Shown: positions 32,458-38,935 of the stretch, piece by piece
Position numbering within the stretch: the first letter of the stretch is position 1
Layout of the letters: each line of letters begins with the position of its first letter
Assembly (NCBI GenBank): GCA_028277585.1
Contig: JANQFY010000204.1
Location: 1-38,935 of the forward strand
Source: Sedimentisphaerales bacterium
Lineage (GTDB): Bacteria; Planctomycetota; Phycisphaerae; Sedimentisphaerales; Anaerobacaceae
Length of the DNA: 38,935 nt
Reading direction: 5' to 3'
Position numbers and translations under genes: made by a program
The notes under the pieces: generated by a model
Told to the model about the DNA's origin: nothing
Databases searched by the model: none
Seen by the model: only the letters and a program-made list of their open reading frames with translations

Positions 32458-33762
32458 CTAGTTTTTGCTCACACAGTAGAGATTCTCGGCGGTCCGAATG
32501 TAGAGACGACCGTCGGCGATGGCGATCGACGACTGGATGCGAGGCTCGTCGATTTTGGTCTCAAAGAGGATCTCGAAACGTTCATCTCCGGCGCGGAGCA
32601 CGACGACCTCCCCCGTCTCATTGATGCAATACAGCTTGCCGTCACCGGCCGTCAGTGACGCCCGCCAGGGACCGCGCCCGCCGACCTTGCCCTGCCAATA
32701 CGCATGCCCCGTCTTCGGATCGAGACACGTGATGACCTTGCCGTGCTTCATACCGTCCAGCACGTAGAGTCGATCCCGATAGAAACACGGCGTACTGCAA
32801 TCGGGGGCCGCGGCGTCGAACTCCCAGATGATACGGGCAGGATCGCCGCCCTTTGCAGGCGCCAGCGCGAACAGTCCCTTGTTCTTATGGCGTGTCCCAA
32901 ACACCAGACCAGCGCCGCTGACCAGTGAGGGGATGACCCGCGAATCCCGCACCTTTTCGCGCCAGTATTCGAAGCGCCAGAGTTCTGCGCCGTTCGCGGG
33001 ATCGTGCGCCGTGATGAAGTCGGCGCCCGTGTTCAACAACTCGACCTTGCCCTCACGCAGCAACGGGATCGGCGTCGAGTACGTCTCCATGCCTTCATCG
33101 AACGCATCGGTCCGGCGGGGCTGCTTCCAGAGCGTCTGCCCCGACGCCGGGTCCAGCGCCATAACGAACGACTCCAGAGGGCCGTCCGCCTTGGGCGCAC
33201 GATAGGGCTTGTTGCGGCGAATCACCGGGATGAAGAGCTTGCCCTCGTACAACAAAGGGCTGTTGCTGTAGCCAAACTGCAACGCCAGATTGCCGTACTC
33301 CTTTTCGATGCTCCGTGACCACAGTCGCTGTCCATCGACGTTGAAGCCAACGAACTCCCCGTTGCCATACAGAAAGAAGACGCGCCGACCATCCGTGACC
33401 GCCGACGGCGACGCCAGATTGTTGCGAGGAAACCGTCGCGTGTCGTCTCCGATGCGCTGGCGCCAAAGCACCTTGCCAGTGGCGGCCTCCAAACACAGGG
33501 CGACGAACTCACCGGAACCCTTGACGGTGGAAGGGACGAAGACCTTACCGCTTGCTATAACCGGTGTCGCCCCGCTGGGCCCGGGCAAGGGCCGAATCCA
33601 CGCGATGTTCTCCGTCTCGCTCCAGGAGGTGGGCAGGTCCGTTTCATCCGTCGAACCATTGAAGAACGGCCCGCGCCACTGGGGCCAGTCGGTCGCCCGG
33701 ACGAGACTCGTCGGCGCCGCCAACCAGACGGCCAACAACATAGCCCAACAGAATGGTCGCAT
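32458..33762 (-). CDS. Secreted PQQ-like beta-propeller protein, 434 aa
   Basis: AGGAG precedes ATG 33762. Signal peptide at 1-23 (FCWAMLLAVWLAAPTSLVRA), then the WPQWRGPFFNGSTDE start characteristic of planctomycetal PQQ-like proteins. Blades are visible as ATGKVLWRQRIG, DGQRLWSRSIE, SGQTLWKQPRR, NGAELWRFEYW and TGHAYWQGKVG. No haem or quinoprotein metal motif is seen, so a binding or scaffold role is more likely than a dehydrogenase. It lies between two paralogous exported Gfo/Idh/MocA genes, suggesting these exported proteins work together, perhaps with the propeller as docking partner (inference). Confidence 0.88.
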   Translation of the reverse strand: MRPFCWAMLLAVWLAAPTSLVRATDWPQWRGPFFNGSTDETDLPTSWSETENIAWIRPLPGPSGATPVIASGKVFVPSTVKGSGEFVALCLEAATGKVLWRQRIGDDTRRFPRNNLASPSAVTDGRRVFFLYGNGEFVGFNVDGQRLWSRSIEKEYGNLALQFGYSNSPLLYEGKLFIPVIRRNKPYRAPKADGPLESFVMALDPASGQTLWKQPRRTDAFDEGMETYSTPIPLLREGKVELLNTGADFITAHDPANGAELWRFEYWREKVRDSRVIPSLVSGAGLVFGTRHKNKGLFALAPAKGGDPARIIWEFDAAAPDCSTPCFYRDRLYVLDGMKHGKVITCLDPKTGHAYWQGKVGGRGPWRASLTAGDGKLYCINETGEVVVLRAGDERFEILFETKIDEPRIQSSIAIADGRLYIRTAENLYCVSKN

Positions 33763-33882
33763 CTGATATGCTCCTGTGTGGTGCGGAAGCGTACGCTCCC
33801 GTCGTAACCTGCATGCCTGCTACCGCGACCCCGAAATCACCCGTCTCTCCGCGAACCAAGACACAGACAGAATGAACCGACC

Positions 33883-33909
33883 GCCGGCCCCAGTCCGACT
33901 GGGACCGGC
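33883..33909 (-). terminator. Hairpin downstream of the oxidoreductase gene at 33940
   Basis: GCCGGCCCCAGT (33883-33894) pairs with ACTGGGACCGGC (33898-33909) with one mismatch and a 3-nt loop, 30 bp beyond the minus-strand stop. No strong T-run follows. It would separate this gene from the downstream PQQ-like transcript. Confidence 0.45.
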
Positions 33910-33939
33910 AGTCGTTGAATCACATCCGAACGATGTGTG

Positions 33940-35346
33940 CTAGGCGAAATCCCGGTATTCCCGATCGGTGACAATGCCCGGCTGCGGGACCGGATATCGA
34001 CCTTCGGAATTGGGCTTCAGCGGCGCCGGCGAATCCATGGTCAGCTTGTCCAGACCAGGCGCCATCTCATGCTCGCTGTTCAGGATCTGGTCGTAGGTGA
34101 TCTCCACACCCGTGTGGGCCGCCATGCGCCCCATCGAGCTGACGAGACTGACAGTCACACCGCTATCCACTTCGTTGTACGGCTCGTCCTTGACAATGGC
34201 GTCCACGAGGTCGTCCCATTCGTTCTGGTACCAGTCCTGTTGATCGCGGGGGATTCGGGCTTGCCAGACCATGTCCGACCGATTCGGGGCTTGCCCCTTG
34301 AAGATCGCCGAAGGTCCGCCGCAATCGCCTCTCCGGGAAGCGATAGCACTGCCTTTGGTGCCGTGGATATAGCTCGAGAAATTGCTGTGGCAGCCGTTCA
34401 TGCAACGCCCGTCGAAGAGGAGCTTCGTCCCGTCGGCGAAGGTGTATTCCACGGAATACGTGTCGAAATTCTGGTCCACATACGCCACACCGTCGGGGCT
34501 CGTCTTGTAGTGCCGCCCCCCCACAGCATGCGCCTTGACGGGCCAGGCGTTCTTCATCCAGGACAGGTGGTCAACGATGTGAATGTAGAAGTCGTTGAAG
34601 TTGCCGCCGCTGGCCCAGATGAAGCTGTGGAATCGCTGAATCTGATACATCAGGTCGCTGATGCCCGCCGGCTTGGGCAAAGACTGGAAGAACGCGGCCG
34701 GGCCGTGCATCCGGTAGCCTCGCTCCATGATGATCTCACCGATCTCGCCGTCGTGAACGCGCTTGGCCAGCTCCTGCAGGTGTCGGGCGTGACGCGAATT
34801 CAGACCCACACCCACCTTGAGGTTCTTCGCCTTGGCGGCTTCGTTGATCTTGAACATGCGCTTGCTGGTGGGGCCGTCGACGGTGACGGGCTTCTCCATG
34901 AAGACGTTGAGCCCCTTCTCGATCGCGTAAGGGTAGTGCACCCAGCGGAACGCCGGCGGGGTCGTGAAGATCGCGATGTCGCCCGGACGCAGGCAATCCA
35001 TCGCCTTCTTGTAACCGTCGAAACCGAGGAATTGCCGGCTCTTGGGCACATCCACCTTGACGCCGTGTCTGTCTTTCAAGTACTTGTAGCGGCTACTGAG
35101 CTTGCTCTCGAAGACGTCCGCCATGGCGACGAGCTTGATCGGGCCACGCCCCTTGACGGACAAGGCGTTGTTGGCCGCACCGCCACCGCGGCCACCGCAA
35201 CCAATCAGAGCAACATTGATGGTGTTGCTCCCAGCGGCATGAAGACTCGGAGCGATCCCCGTTACCAGAGCGGAGGTCGCAGCAATCCGGCCGGTTGTCT
35301 TCAGGAAATCGCGACGTGATGTGTTCGTGTTCGTAGTTTGGCTCAT
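33940..35346 (-). CDS. TAT-exported Gfo/Idh/MocA family oxidoreductase, 468 aa
   Basis: ATG 35346 follows AGGAG. TAT motif SRRDFLK at 10-16 with an Ala/Thr-rich core to about 38. Rossmann GCGGRGGGAA at 49-58, TTPPAFRWVH (128-137) and FMEKPVTVDGP (149-159). The C-terminus has YPVPQPGIVTDREYRDF. Long identical stretches with the 31004 gene show a recent or well-conserved duplication. A weak promoter candidate lies at 35452-35479 and a hairpin follows the gene at 33883-33909. Exported oxidoreductase with bound NAD(P) expected; substrate unknown. Confidence 0.9.
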   Translation of the reverse strand: MSQTTNTNTSRRDFLKTTGRIAATSALVTGIAPSLHAAGSNTINVALIGCGGRGGGAANNALSVKGRGPIKLVAMADVFESKLSSRYKYLKDRHGVKVDVPKSRQFLGFDGYKKAMDCLRPGDIAIFTTPPAFRWVHYPYAIEKGLNVFMEKPVTVDGPTSKRMFKINEAAKAKNLKVGVGLNSRHARHLQELAKRVHDGEIGEIIMERGYRMHGPAAFFQSLPKPAGISDLMYQIQRFHSFIWASGGNFNDFYIHIVDHLSWMKNAWPVKAHAVGGRHYKTSPDGVAYVDQNFDTYSVEYTFADGTKLLFDGRCMNGCHSNFSSYIHGTKGSAIASRRGDCGGPSAIFKGQAPNRSDMVWQARIPRDQQDWYQNEWDDLVDAIVKDEPYNEVDSGVTVSLVSSMGRMAAHTGVEITYDQILNSEHEMAPGLDKLTMDSPAPLKPNSEGRYPVPQPGIVTDREYRDFA

Positions 35347-35451
35347 GGTGGGTCTTCTCCTACTTCACTGGTGTTGACTTCGGACATTCCACCCGTTTCC
35401 GGATAGGCCTGTCGCCGTCAGGCCGGGAAGCCCTCGGGCTCCATGGGCCCC

Positions 35452-35479
35452 ATTATCATCATTCCGTCCGGTGATACAA
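35452..35479 (-). promoter_or_regulatory. Weak promoter candidate for the 33940 gene
   Basis: On the minus strand TTGTAT (35479-35474) and GATAAT (35457-35452) are 16 bp apart; only the -10 is good. The leader would contain a hairpin (GGCCTG 35406-35411 with CAGGCC 35419-35424). Confidence 0.3.
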
Positions 35480-35591
35480 GGTTTTTTGCTGTCGTCAAAT
35501 GGGCCTATGGGACATAATCCTGGACAGATCTCGGCGGTACGGAGATGGGCATGGCACCCGCGACAGACTCGTCATTGGGAGGCGCAGAAGC

Positions 35592-36968
35592 ATGGACCAT
35601 CAGAGGGCAAGCCGGACAAACGGGAGGAAGGTGATTTCGCGGCGTACAATCCTGGGAACGGCCGGCGCCATCGCCGCGACCATCACGATCGTCCCGCGAC
35701 ATGTGCTGGGAGGCGCGGGACGGACACCGCCCAGTGAGAAGCTCAACATCGCCGGGATCGGCGTGGGCGGCCAGGGTGGAAGTGACATCAACAGCGTCAA
35801 CAGCGAGAACATCGTCGCACTCTGCGATGTGGATGACGCGCATTCGGCCAGAACGATGAAGCGCTATCCCAAGGCGAAGAAGTACCGTGACTTCCGCAGG
35901 ATGCTGGACGAAGAGAAGAACATCGATGCGGTGGTGATAGGTACGCCGGATCACACCCACGCCGTCATCTCGATGTGGGCGATCAAGATGGGCAAGCATG
36001 TCTATTGCGAGAAGCCCCTGACGCGAACGGTTTACGAGGCTCGCGCGCTGGGCCAAGCCACGCGTCAGGCTGGCGTCGCCACGCAGATGGGCAACCAGGG
36101 GATGGCGTTTGAGGGCAATCGCCTGATCAACGAATGGATCTGGGACGGTGTGATCGGCCCGGTGCGCGAGGTGCACGCCTGGTCCGACCGCCCCACTCAT
36201 GGCGACCAACTCCTGTGGGCCCAGGGGATCGACCGACCGAAGGATACGCCGAAAGTCCCCGACACGCTCGATTGGGATCTCTGGCTCGGGCCGGCGCCGC
36301 AGCGTCCCTACCACCCGGCGTATCATCCCTTCCGCTGGCGCGGCTGGTGGGACTTCGGCTCCGGCGGCCTGGGTGACATGGGCATCCACAACCTCGCGCC
36401 CGTCTTCTCGGCGCTCAAGTTGGATGCGCCAAAGAGCCTGTGCGCCAGTTCGACACTGTTCAACGACGAGACGCTGCCCCTGGCGTCCACCGTGCATTAC
36501 GAGTTCGCGGCGCGGGGCGACATGCCTCCGGTGACGTTGCACTGGTACGACGGCGGCATCATCCCGGCCCGGCCGCCGGAACTGGACGAGGGGCGCGAAT
36601 TGTCACGCGAGGATGGACTGATCTTCGTGGGCGATAAAGGCAAAATGTATGTCGAAGGTTGGGGTGGGCACAGCCCCCGTCTGATCCCCGAAGCGAAGAT
36701 GAAGGCTTACAAGCGACCACCGAAGACGTTGCCCCGCTCGATCGGCCATCACGCCGAATGGATCAAGGCCTGCAAAGAAGGGACGCCCACGCGATCGTCC
36801 TTCGACAGATTCGCCGGGCCACTGACCGAGGCGGTTCTGTTGGGAACGGTTTGCGTGCGGATGGGAGGTGGGAAACTCTTGTGGGACAGCGCGAACTTAA
36901 GAGTCACCAACTCCGACGAAGCCAACGAGTACCTGCACTACGACTACCGAGAAGGCTGGACACTCTGA
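35592..36968 (+). CDS. TAT-exported Gfo/Idh/MocA family oxidoreductase, 458 aa
   Basis: ATG 35592 has GGGAGG nine nt upstream; a longer frame from 35499 would push the TAT signal inward. TAT motif SRRTILG at 16-22 with core TAGAAIAATITIVP-like residues to about 35. Then IAGIGVGGQGGSD (53-65), GTPDHTHA (117-124), CEKPLTRT (139-146) and DWDLWLGPAP. It belongs to the same subfamily as the 20965 gene (VLGGA...PPSE, GTPDHTHA and AYKRPPKTLPR shared) but keeps the EKP Glu. It is followed after 63 nt by a cytosolic Gfo/Idh/MocA gene and then an MttB-like gene, all in one direction. Periplasmic oxidoreductase, substrate unknown. Confidence 0.9.
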   Translation: MDHQRASRTNGRKVISRRTILGTAGAIAATITIVPRHVLGGAGRTPPSEKLNIAGIGVGGQGGSDINSVNSENIVALCDVDDAHSARTMKRYPKAKKYRDFRRMLDEEKNIDAVVIGTPDHTHAVISMWAIKMGKHVYCEKPLTRTVYEARALGQATRQAGVATQMGNQGMAFEGNRLINEWIWDGVIGPVREVHAWSDRPTHGDQLLWAQGIDRPKDTPKVPDTLDWDLWLGPAPQRPYHPAYHPFRWRGWWDFGSGGLGDMGIHNLAPVFSALKLDAPKSLCASSTLFNDETLPLASTVHYEFAARGDMPPVTLHWYDGGIIPARPPELDEGRELSREDGLIFVGDKGKMYVEGWGGHSPRLIPEAKMKAYKRPPKTLPRSIGHHAEWIKACKEGTPTRSSFDRFAGPLTEAVLLGTVCVRMGGGKLLWDSANLRVTNSDEANEYLHYDYREGWTL

Positions 36969-36978
36969 CAACTGCTGT

Positions 36979-37005
36979 AGGTCCTATAGGTCCTATGGGA
37001 CCTAT
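36979..37005. repeat. Direct plus inverted short repeat (AGGTCCTAT) between two genes
   Basis: AGGTCCTAT occurs in tandem at 36979-36987 and 36988-36996, and ATAGGTCC (36986-36993) pairs with GGACCTAT (36998-37005) around TATG. The core CCTATGGGAC also occurs at 35504-35513 upstream of the previous gene. Confidence 0.5.
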
Positions 37006-37031
37006 ATGGAGAGACTGGAGGTGCGAGAATC

Positions 37032-38132
37032 ATGTCAGGAAAAGGCAAGGTCAAAGTCGGCATCATCGGTTCCCGGTTCGAGGCGGACATCCACGCCGAA
37101 TCGTTTCGCCTCATGCCCGAGGAGGCCGAGGTCGTCGCCGTCGCCTCCCCCACGCCGGGCAATGCCGAGAAGCTTGCGAAGAGGTACGAAATCCCGCGCG
37201 TCTTCACCGACTACAAGCAGATGCTCCTGGAAAAGGACATCGAGATGGTCACAATCACTGCACCGAACCGCCTGCACGCGCAGATGACCGTTGACATCGC
37301 TCGAGCCGGCAAGCATGTGGTCTGCGAGAAGCCGCTGTGCATGACCCTGGAAGAGGCGGATGTCATGATTGACACTTGCCGCAAAGAGGGCGTGCTCCTG
37401 ATGTACGCGGAGGAGTTGTTCTTCACGCCCAAGTACGTCAAGGCCAAGGAGATGGCCGACCAGGGCGCGTTCGGCAAGATCTATCTGGTCAAGCAGAGCG
37501 AGAAACACTTCGGCCCGCACGGCGACTGGTTCTGGGATGTTGAGCAGTCCGGCGGAGGCGTGTTCATGGACATGGGCTGTCACGGCATCGCCTTCTGCTA
37601 CTGGTTTCTGGGCCGACCCAAGATCAAGAACGTCTTTTGCCAGATGGGCACCTACGTCCACACCGACAAGACCAAGGGTGAGGACAACTCGATCTGCATC
37701 CTGGAGTTCGCCGGCGGCGCGGTCGGTATGATCGAGGACAGTTGGGCGCGACGCGGCGGCATGGACGACTGCATCGAAATCTATGGCGAGGGCGGCGTGA
37801 CCTATGCCGATCTGCACATGGGCAACGCCCTGCCCACCTTCAGCGCGCACGGCTACGGGTACGCCGTCGAGAAGGCCCCCACCACCAAGGGCTGGACGTA
37901 TCCCGTCTTCGAAGAACTCTGGAACTACGGGTTCCCCCAGGAGATGCACCACTTCGCCCGCTGCGTGCGCGGCAAGGAAAAACCCCAGGCGACCGGCGAG
38001 GATGGACGCCTCGTCCAGGAGGTTCTCTACGCGGGGTATCAGTCAGCAGGCGCAGGGAGGAAGATTGAACTGCCCTTCCGACCCGAGGGCGTGCAGAGAC
38101 CCGTTGATCTGTGGTATGAGCCCATCACCTGA
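37032..38132 (+). CDS. Cytosolic Gfo/Idh/MocA family dehydrogenase, 366 aa
   Basis: ATG 37032 follows GGAGG. No signal sequence. Rossmann VGIIGSRFEADIHA at 9-22 (the third Gly of GxGxxG is replaced), EKP at 99-101, and GGGVFMDMGCHGIAFCYWFLG in the substrate domain with the Asp/His pattern of active members. Length is typical of cytosolic sugar or inositol dehydrogenases. It lies 15 nt upstream of an MttB-family gene, so both should be made together. Oxidation of a sugar, polyol or methylated compound with NAD(P) is expected; the MttB neighbour suggests the compound may carry a methylamine or methoxy group (inference). Confidence 0.9.
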   Translation: MSGKGKVKVGIIGSRFEADIHAESFRLMPEEAEVVAVASPTPGNAEKLAKRYEIPRVFTDYKQMLLEKDIEMVTITAPNRLHAQMTVDIARAGKHVVCEKPLCMTLEEADVMIDTCRKEGVLLMYAEELFFTPKYVKAKEMADQGAFGKIYLVKQSEKHFGPHGDWFWDVEQSGGGVFMDMGCHGIAFCYWFLGRPKIKNVFCQMGTYVHTDKTKGEDNSICILEFAGGAVGMIEDSWARRGGMDDCIEIYGEGGVTYADLHMGNALPTFSAHGYGYAVEKAPTTKGWTYPVFEELWNYGFPQEMHHFARCVRGKEKPQATGEDGRLVQEVLYAGYQSAGAGRKIELPFRPEGVQRPVDLWYEPIT

Positions 38133-38147
38133 GACCAGGAACACGCC

Positions 38148-38935
38148 ATGGCACGCATGACCGTCAGCATTCTGTCCGACCGCGAGATCAGGGACATCCA
38201 CGACGCCAGTATGAGAATCCTCCGGGGCACGGGCGTGATGGTCCATCACGACGAGGTGTTGGATCTACTCACTCAGGCCGGCGCCGAGATCGATCGCGAC
38301 CACAAGATTGCGCGACTGCCTGAGCAACTCGTGACAGATTCCGTGGCTCAGGCGAGCAAGACATACACGCTCTATGGACGGGACCCCAGATACGCCGCGC
38401 GTTATGGACAAGGTGACTTCCTCCTGATGTCCAGTCCAGGTCAGTACGCCTGGATCGATGGTCAGACAAGCCAGAGGCGACCCGCAACGATCCAGGATAC
38501 GCGGGACGCCATCCGACTGGGTGACGCTTTGGACAACATCACGATCGTCGGCGCGATGGCGCAACCCGAGGGGATCTCTGAACAATACCGAGACGTCTTT
38601 CTCACGGCTGAACTGGTCAAGGGGACGGGCAAGCCCACCCGCTGCTGGGTCCGCAATGGAGCGACCGCGCGTTACATTCTCGAGATCTACCGCACGTTAG
38701 CGGGCGGCGCCGAAGCCCTCCGCGCCCGGCCCATGGTCGAGGCTTTCCTCGAACCGATCAGCCCCCTTCAGTTGCCAGGAGATGGGCTCGACATCGTCCA
38801 GGAATTCGCGCTGGCGGGACAGCCTGTCAGCATCGGGCCCATGGCGATGGTCTGCGGGACAGGGCCCGGAACGCTGGCCGGGACGCTGGCTCAGGAGAAT
38901 GCGGAGATTTTGGCCGGCGTGGTCGCCACCCAACT
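38148..38935 (+). CDS. MttB-family (trimethylamine/betaine) methyltransferase, C-terminus beyond the window
   Basis: ATG 38148 follows AGGA at eight nt, and the frame is open for 262 codons to the right edge. The N-terminal part matches the MttB superfamily: a start helix LSDREIRDIHDASMRILRGT with GVMVHHDEVLDLLTQAGAEID, then LYGRDPRY, a GQYAWIDGQTSQRRPAT segment, and a TIM-barrel section with KGTGKPTRCWV, FLEPISPLQLPGDGLD and SIGPMAMVCGTGPGTLAG. Known members transfer a methyl group from trimethylamine (a pyrrolysine enzyme) or from quaternary amines such as glycine betaine (no pyrrolysine) to a corrinoid protein. The pyrrolysine site of MttB would lie beyond the window, so the type cannot be decided. 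No corrinoid protein gene is visible here. It is probably in one operon with the preceding Gfo/Idh/MocA gene. Confidence 0.85.
   Translation, partial: MARMTVSILSDREIRDIHDASMRILRGTGVMVHHDEVLDLLTQAGAEIDRDHKIARLPEQLVTDSVAQASKTYTLYGRDPRYAARYGQGDFLLMSSPGQYAWIDGQTSQRRPATIQDTRDAIRLGDALDNITIVGAMAQPEGISEQYRDVFLTAELVKGTGKPTRCWVRNGATARYILEIYRTLAGGAEALRARPMVEAFLEPISPLQLPGDGLDIVQEFALAGQPVSIGPMAMVCGTGPGTLAGTLAQENAEILAGVVATQ

Noticed and set aside
33937-35319. 460-codon plus-strand open frame
   Set aside because: Mirror frame of the exported Gfo/Idh/MocA gene on the minus strand.
36944-37207. Collagen-like or Gly-Pro repeat peptide in the intergenic region
   Set aside because: The pattern arises from translating the AGGTCCTAT repeat and overlaps the start of a real gene.
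38148-38935. Pyrrolysine-containing trimethylamine methyltransferase
   Set aside because: No in-frame TAG occurs in the visible part, and the relevant position lies beyond the window, so the claim cannot be made.

Overview
The window looks like a chromosomal segment of a GC-rich member of the Planctomycetota (a Phycisphaerae- or Pirellulales-like lineage, or at least the PVC group). This is inferred from the gene repertoire: many twin-arginine (TAT)-exported Gfo/Idh/MocA oxidoreductases, PQQ-like beta-propellers with a WPQWRGP-type N-terminus, HEAT-repeat and SUMF1 proteins with signal peptides, a secreted ThuA protein, a PEP-CTERM-like anchor and an ECF sigma factor. No rRNA, tRNA, CRISPR array or transposase was recognised. 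Both edges cut through genes.

Layout. 1-5968 (minus): a large secreted VWA protein, cut by the left edge, lies behind a TPR/coiled-coil protein of unknown family. 6534-14473 (minus): a six-gene sugar-metabolism operon reading epimerase, TIM-barrel isomerase, cytosolic Gfo/Idh/MocA, phosphomannose-isomerase-like cupin, exported Gfo/Idh/MocA, HEAT protein. A secreted ThuA gene (14793-15818, plus) diverges from it. 15896-19242 (minus): an exported Gfo/Idh/MocA, a SUMF1-domain protein and a secreted protein of unknown family, behind a leader of about 485 nt that carries three copies of a 17-nt motif. 20158-20957 (plus): a two-gene HEPN module, visibly poorer in GC than its surroundings. 20965-23844 (minus): an exported FucI-like isomerase fold followed by an exported Gfo/Idh/MocA. 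24024-24952 (plus): an ECF sigma factor and a two-helix membrane protein. 24995-26257 (minus): a PQQ-like propeller protein. 26543-27274 (plus): a PEP-CTERM-like surface protein whose promoter spacer contains an 18-bp palindrome. 27304-29393 (minus): a Ras/Arf-like GTPase and a putative lipoprotein. 29710-30852 (plus): a MalY/PatB-type C-S lyase. 31004-35346 (minus): two paralogous exported Gfo/Idh/MocA proteins on either side of a second PQQ-like propeller. 35592-38935 (plus): an exported Gfo/Idh/MocA, a cytosolic Gfo/Idh/MocA and the start of an MttB-family methyltransferase.

How the genes fit together. The dominant theme is oxidation and isomerisation of sugars or sugar derivatives, with dehydrogenases on both sides of the inner membrane (eight Gfo/Idh/MocA proteins, six with TAT signals) and several sugar isomerase/epimerase folds. 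By analogy with characterised keto-sugar pathways (YcjS/YcjR, ThuA/ThuB, the DgpA-type C-glycoside systems), I infer routes in which a glycoside is oxidised to a keto-sugar and then epimerised or cleaved. The substrates cannot be read from sequence. The HEPN pair is the best candidate for a horizontally acquired toxin-antitoxin or defence unit.
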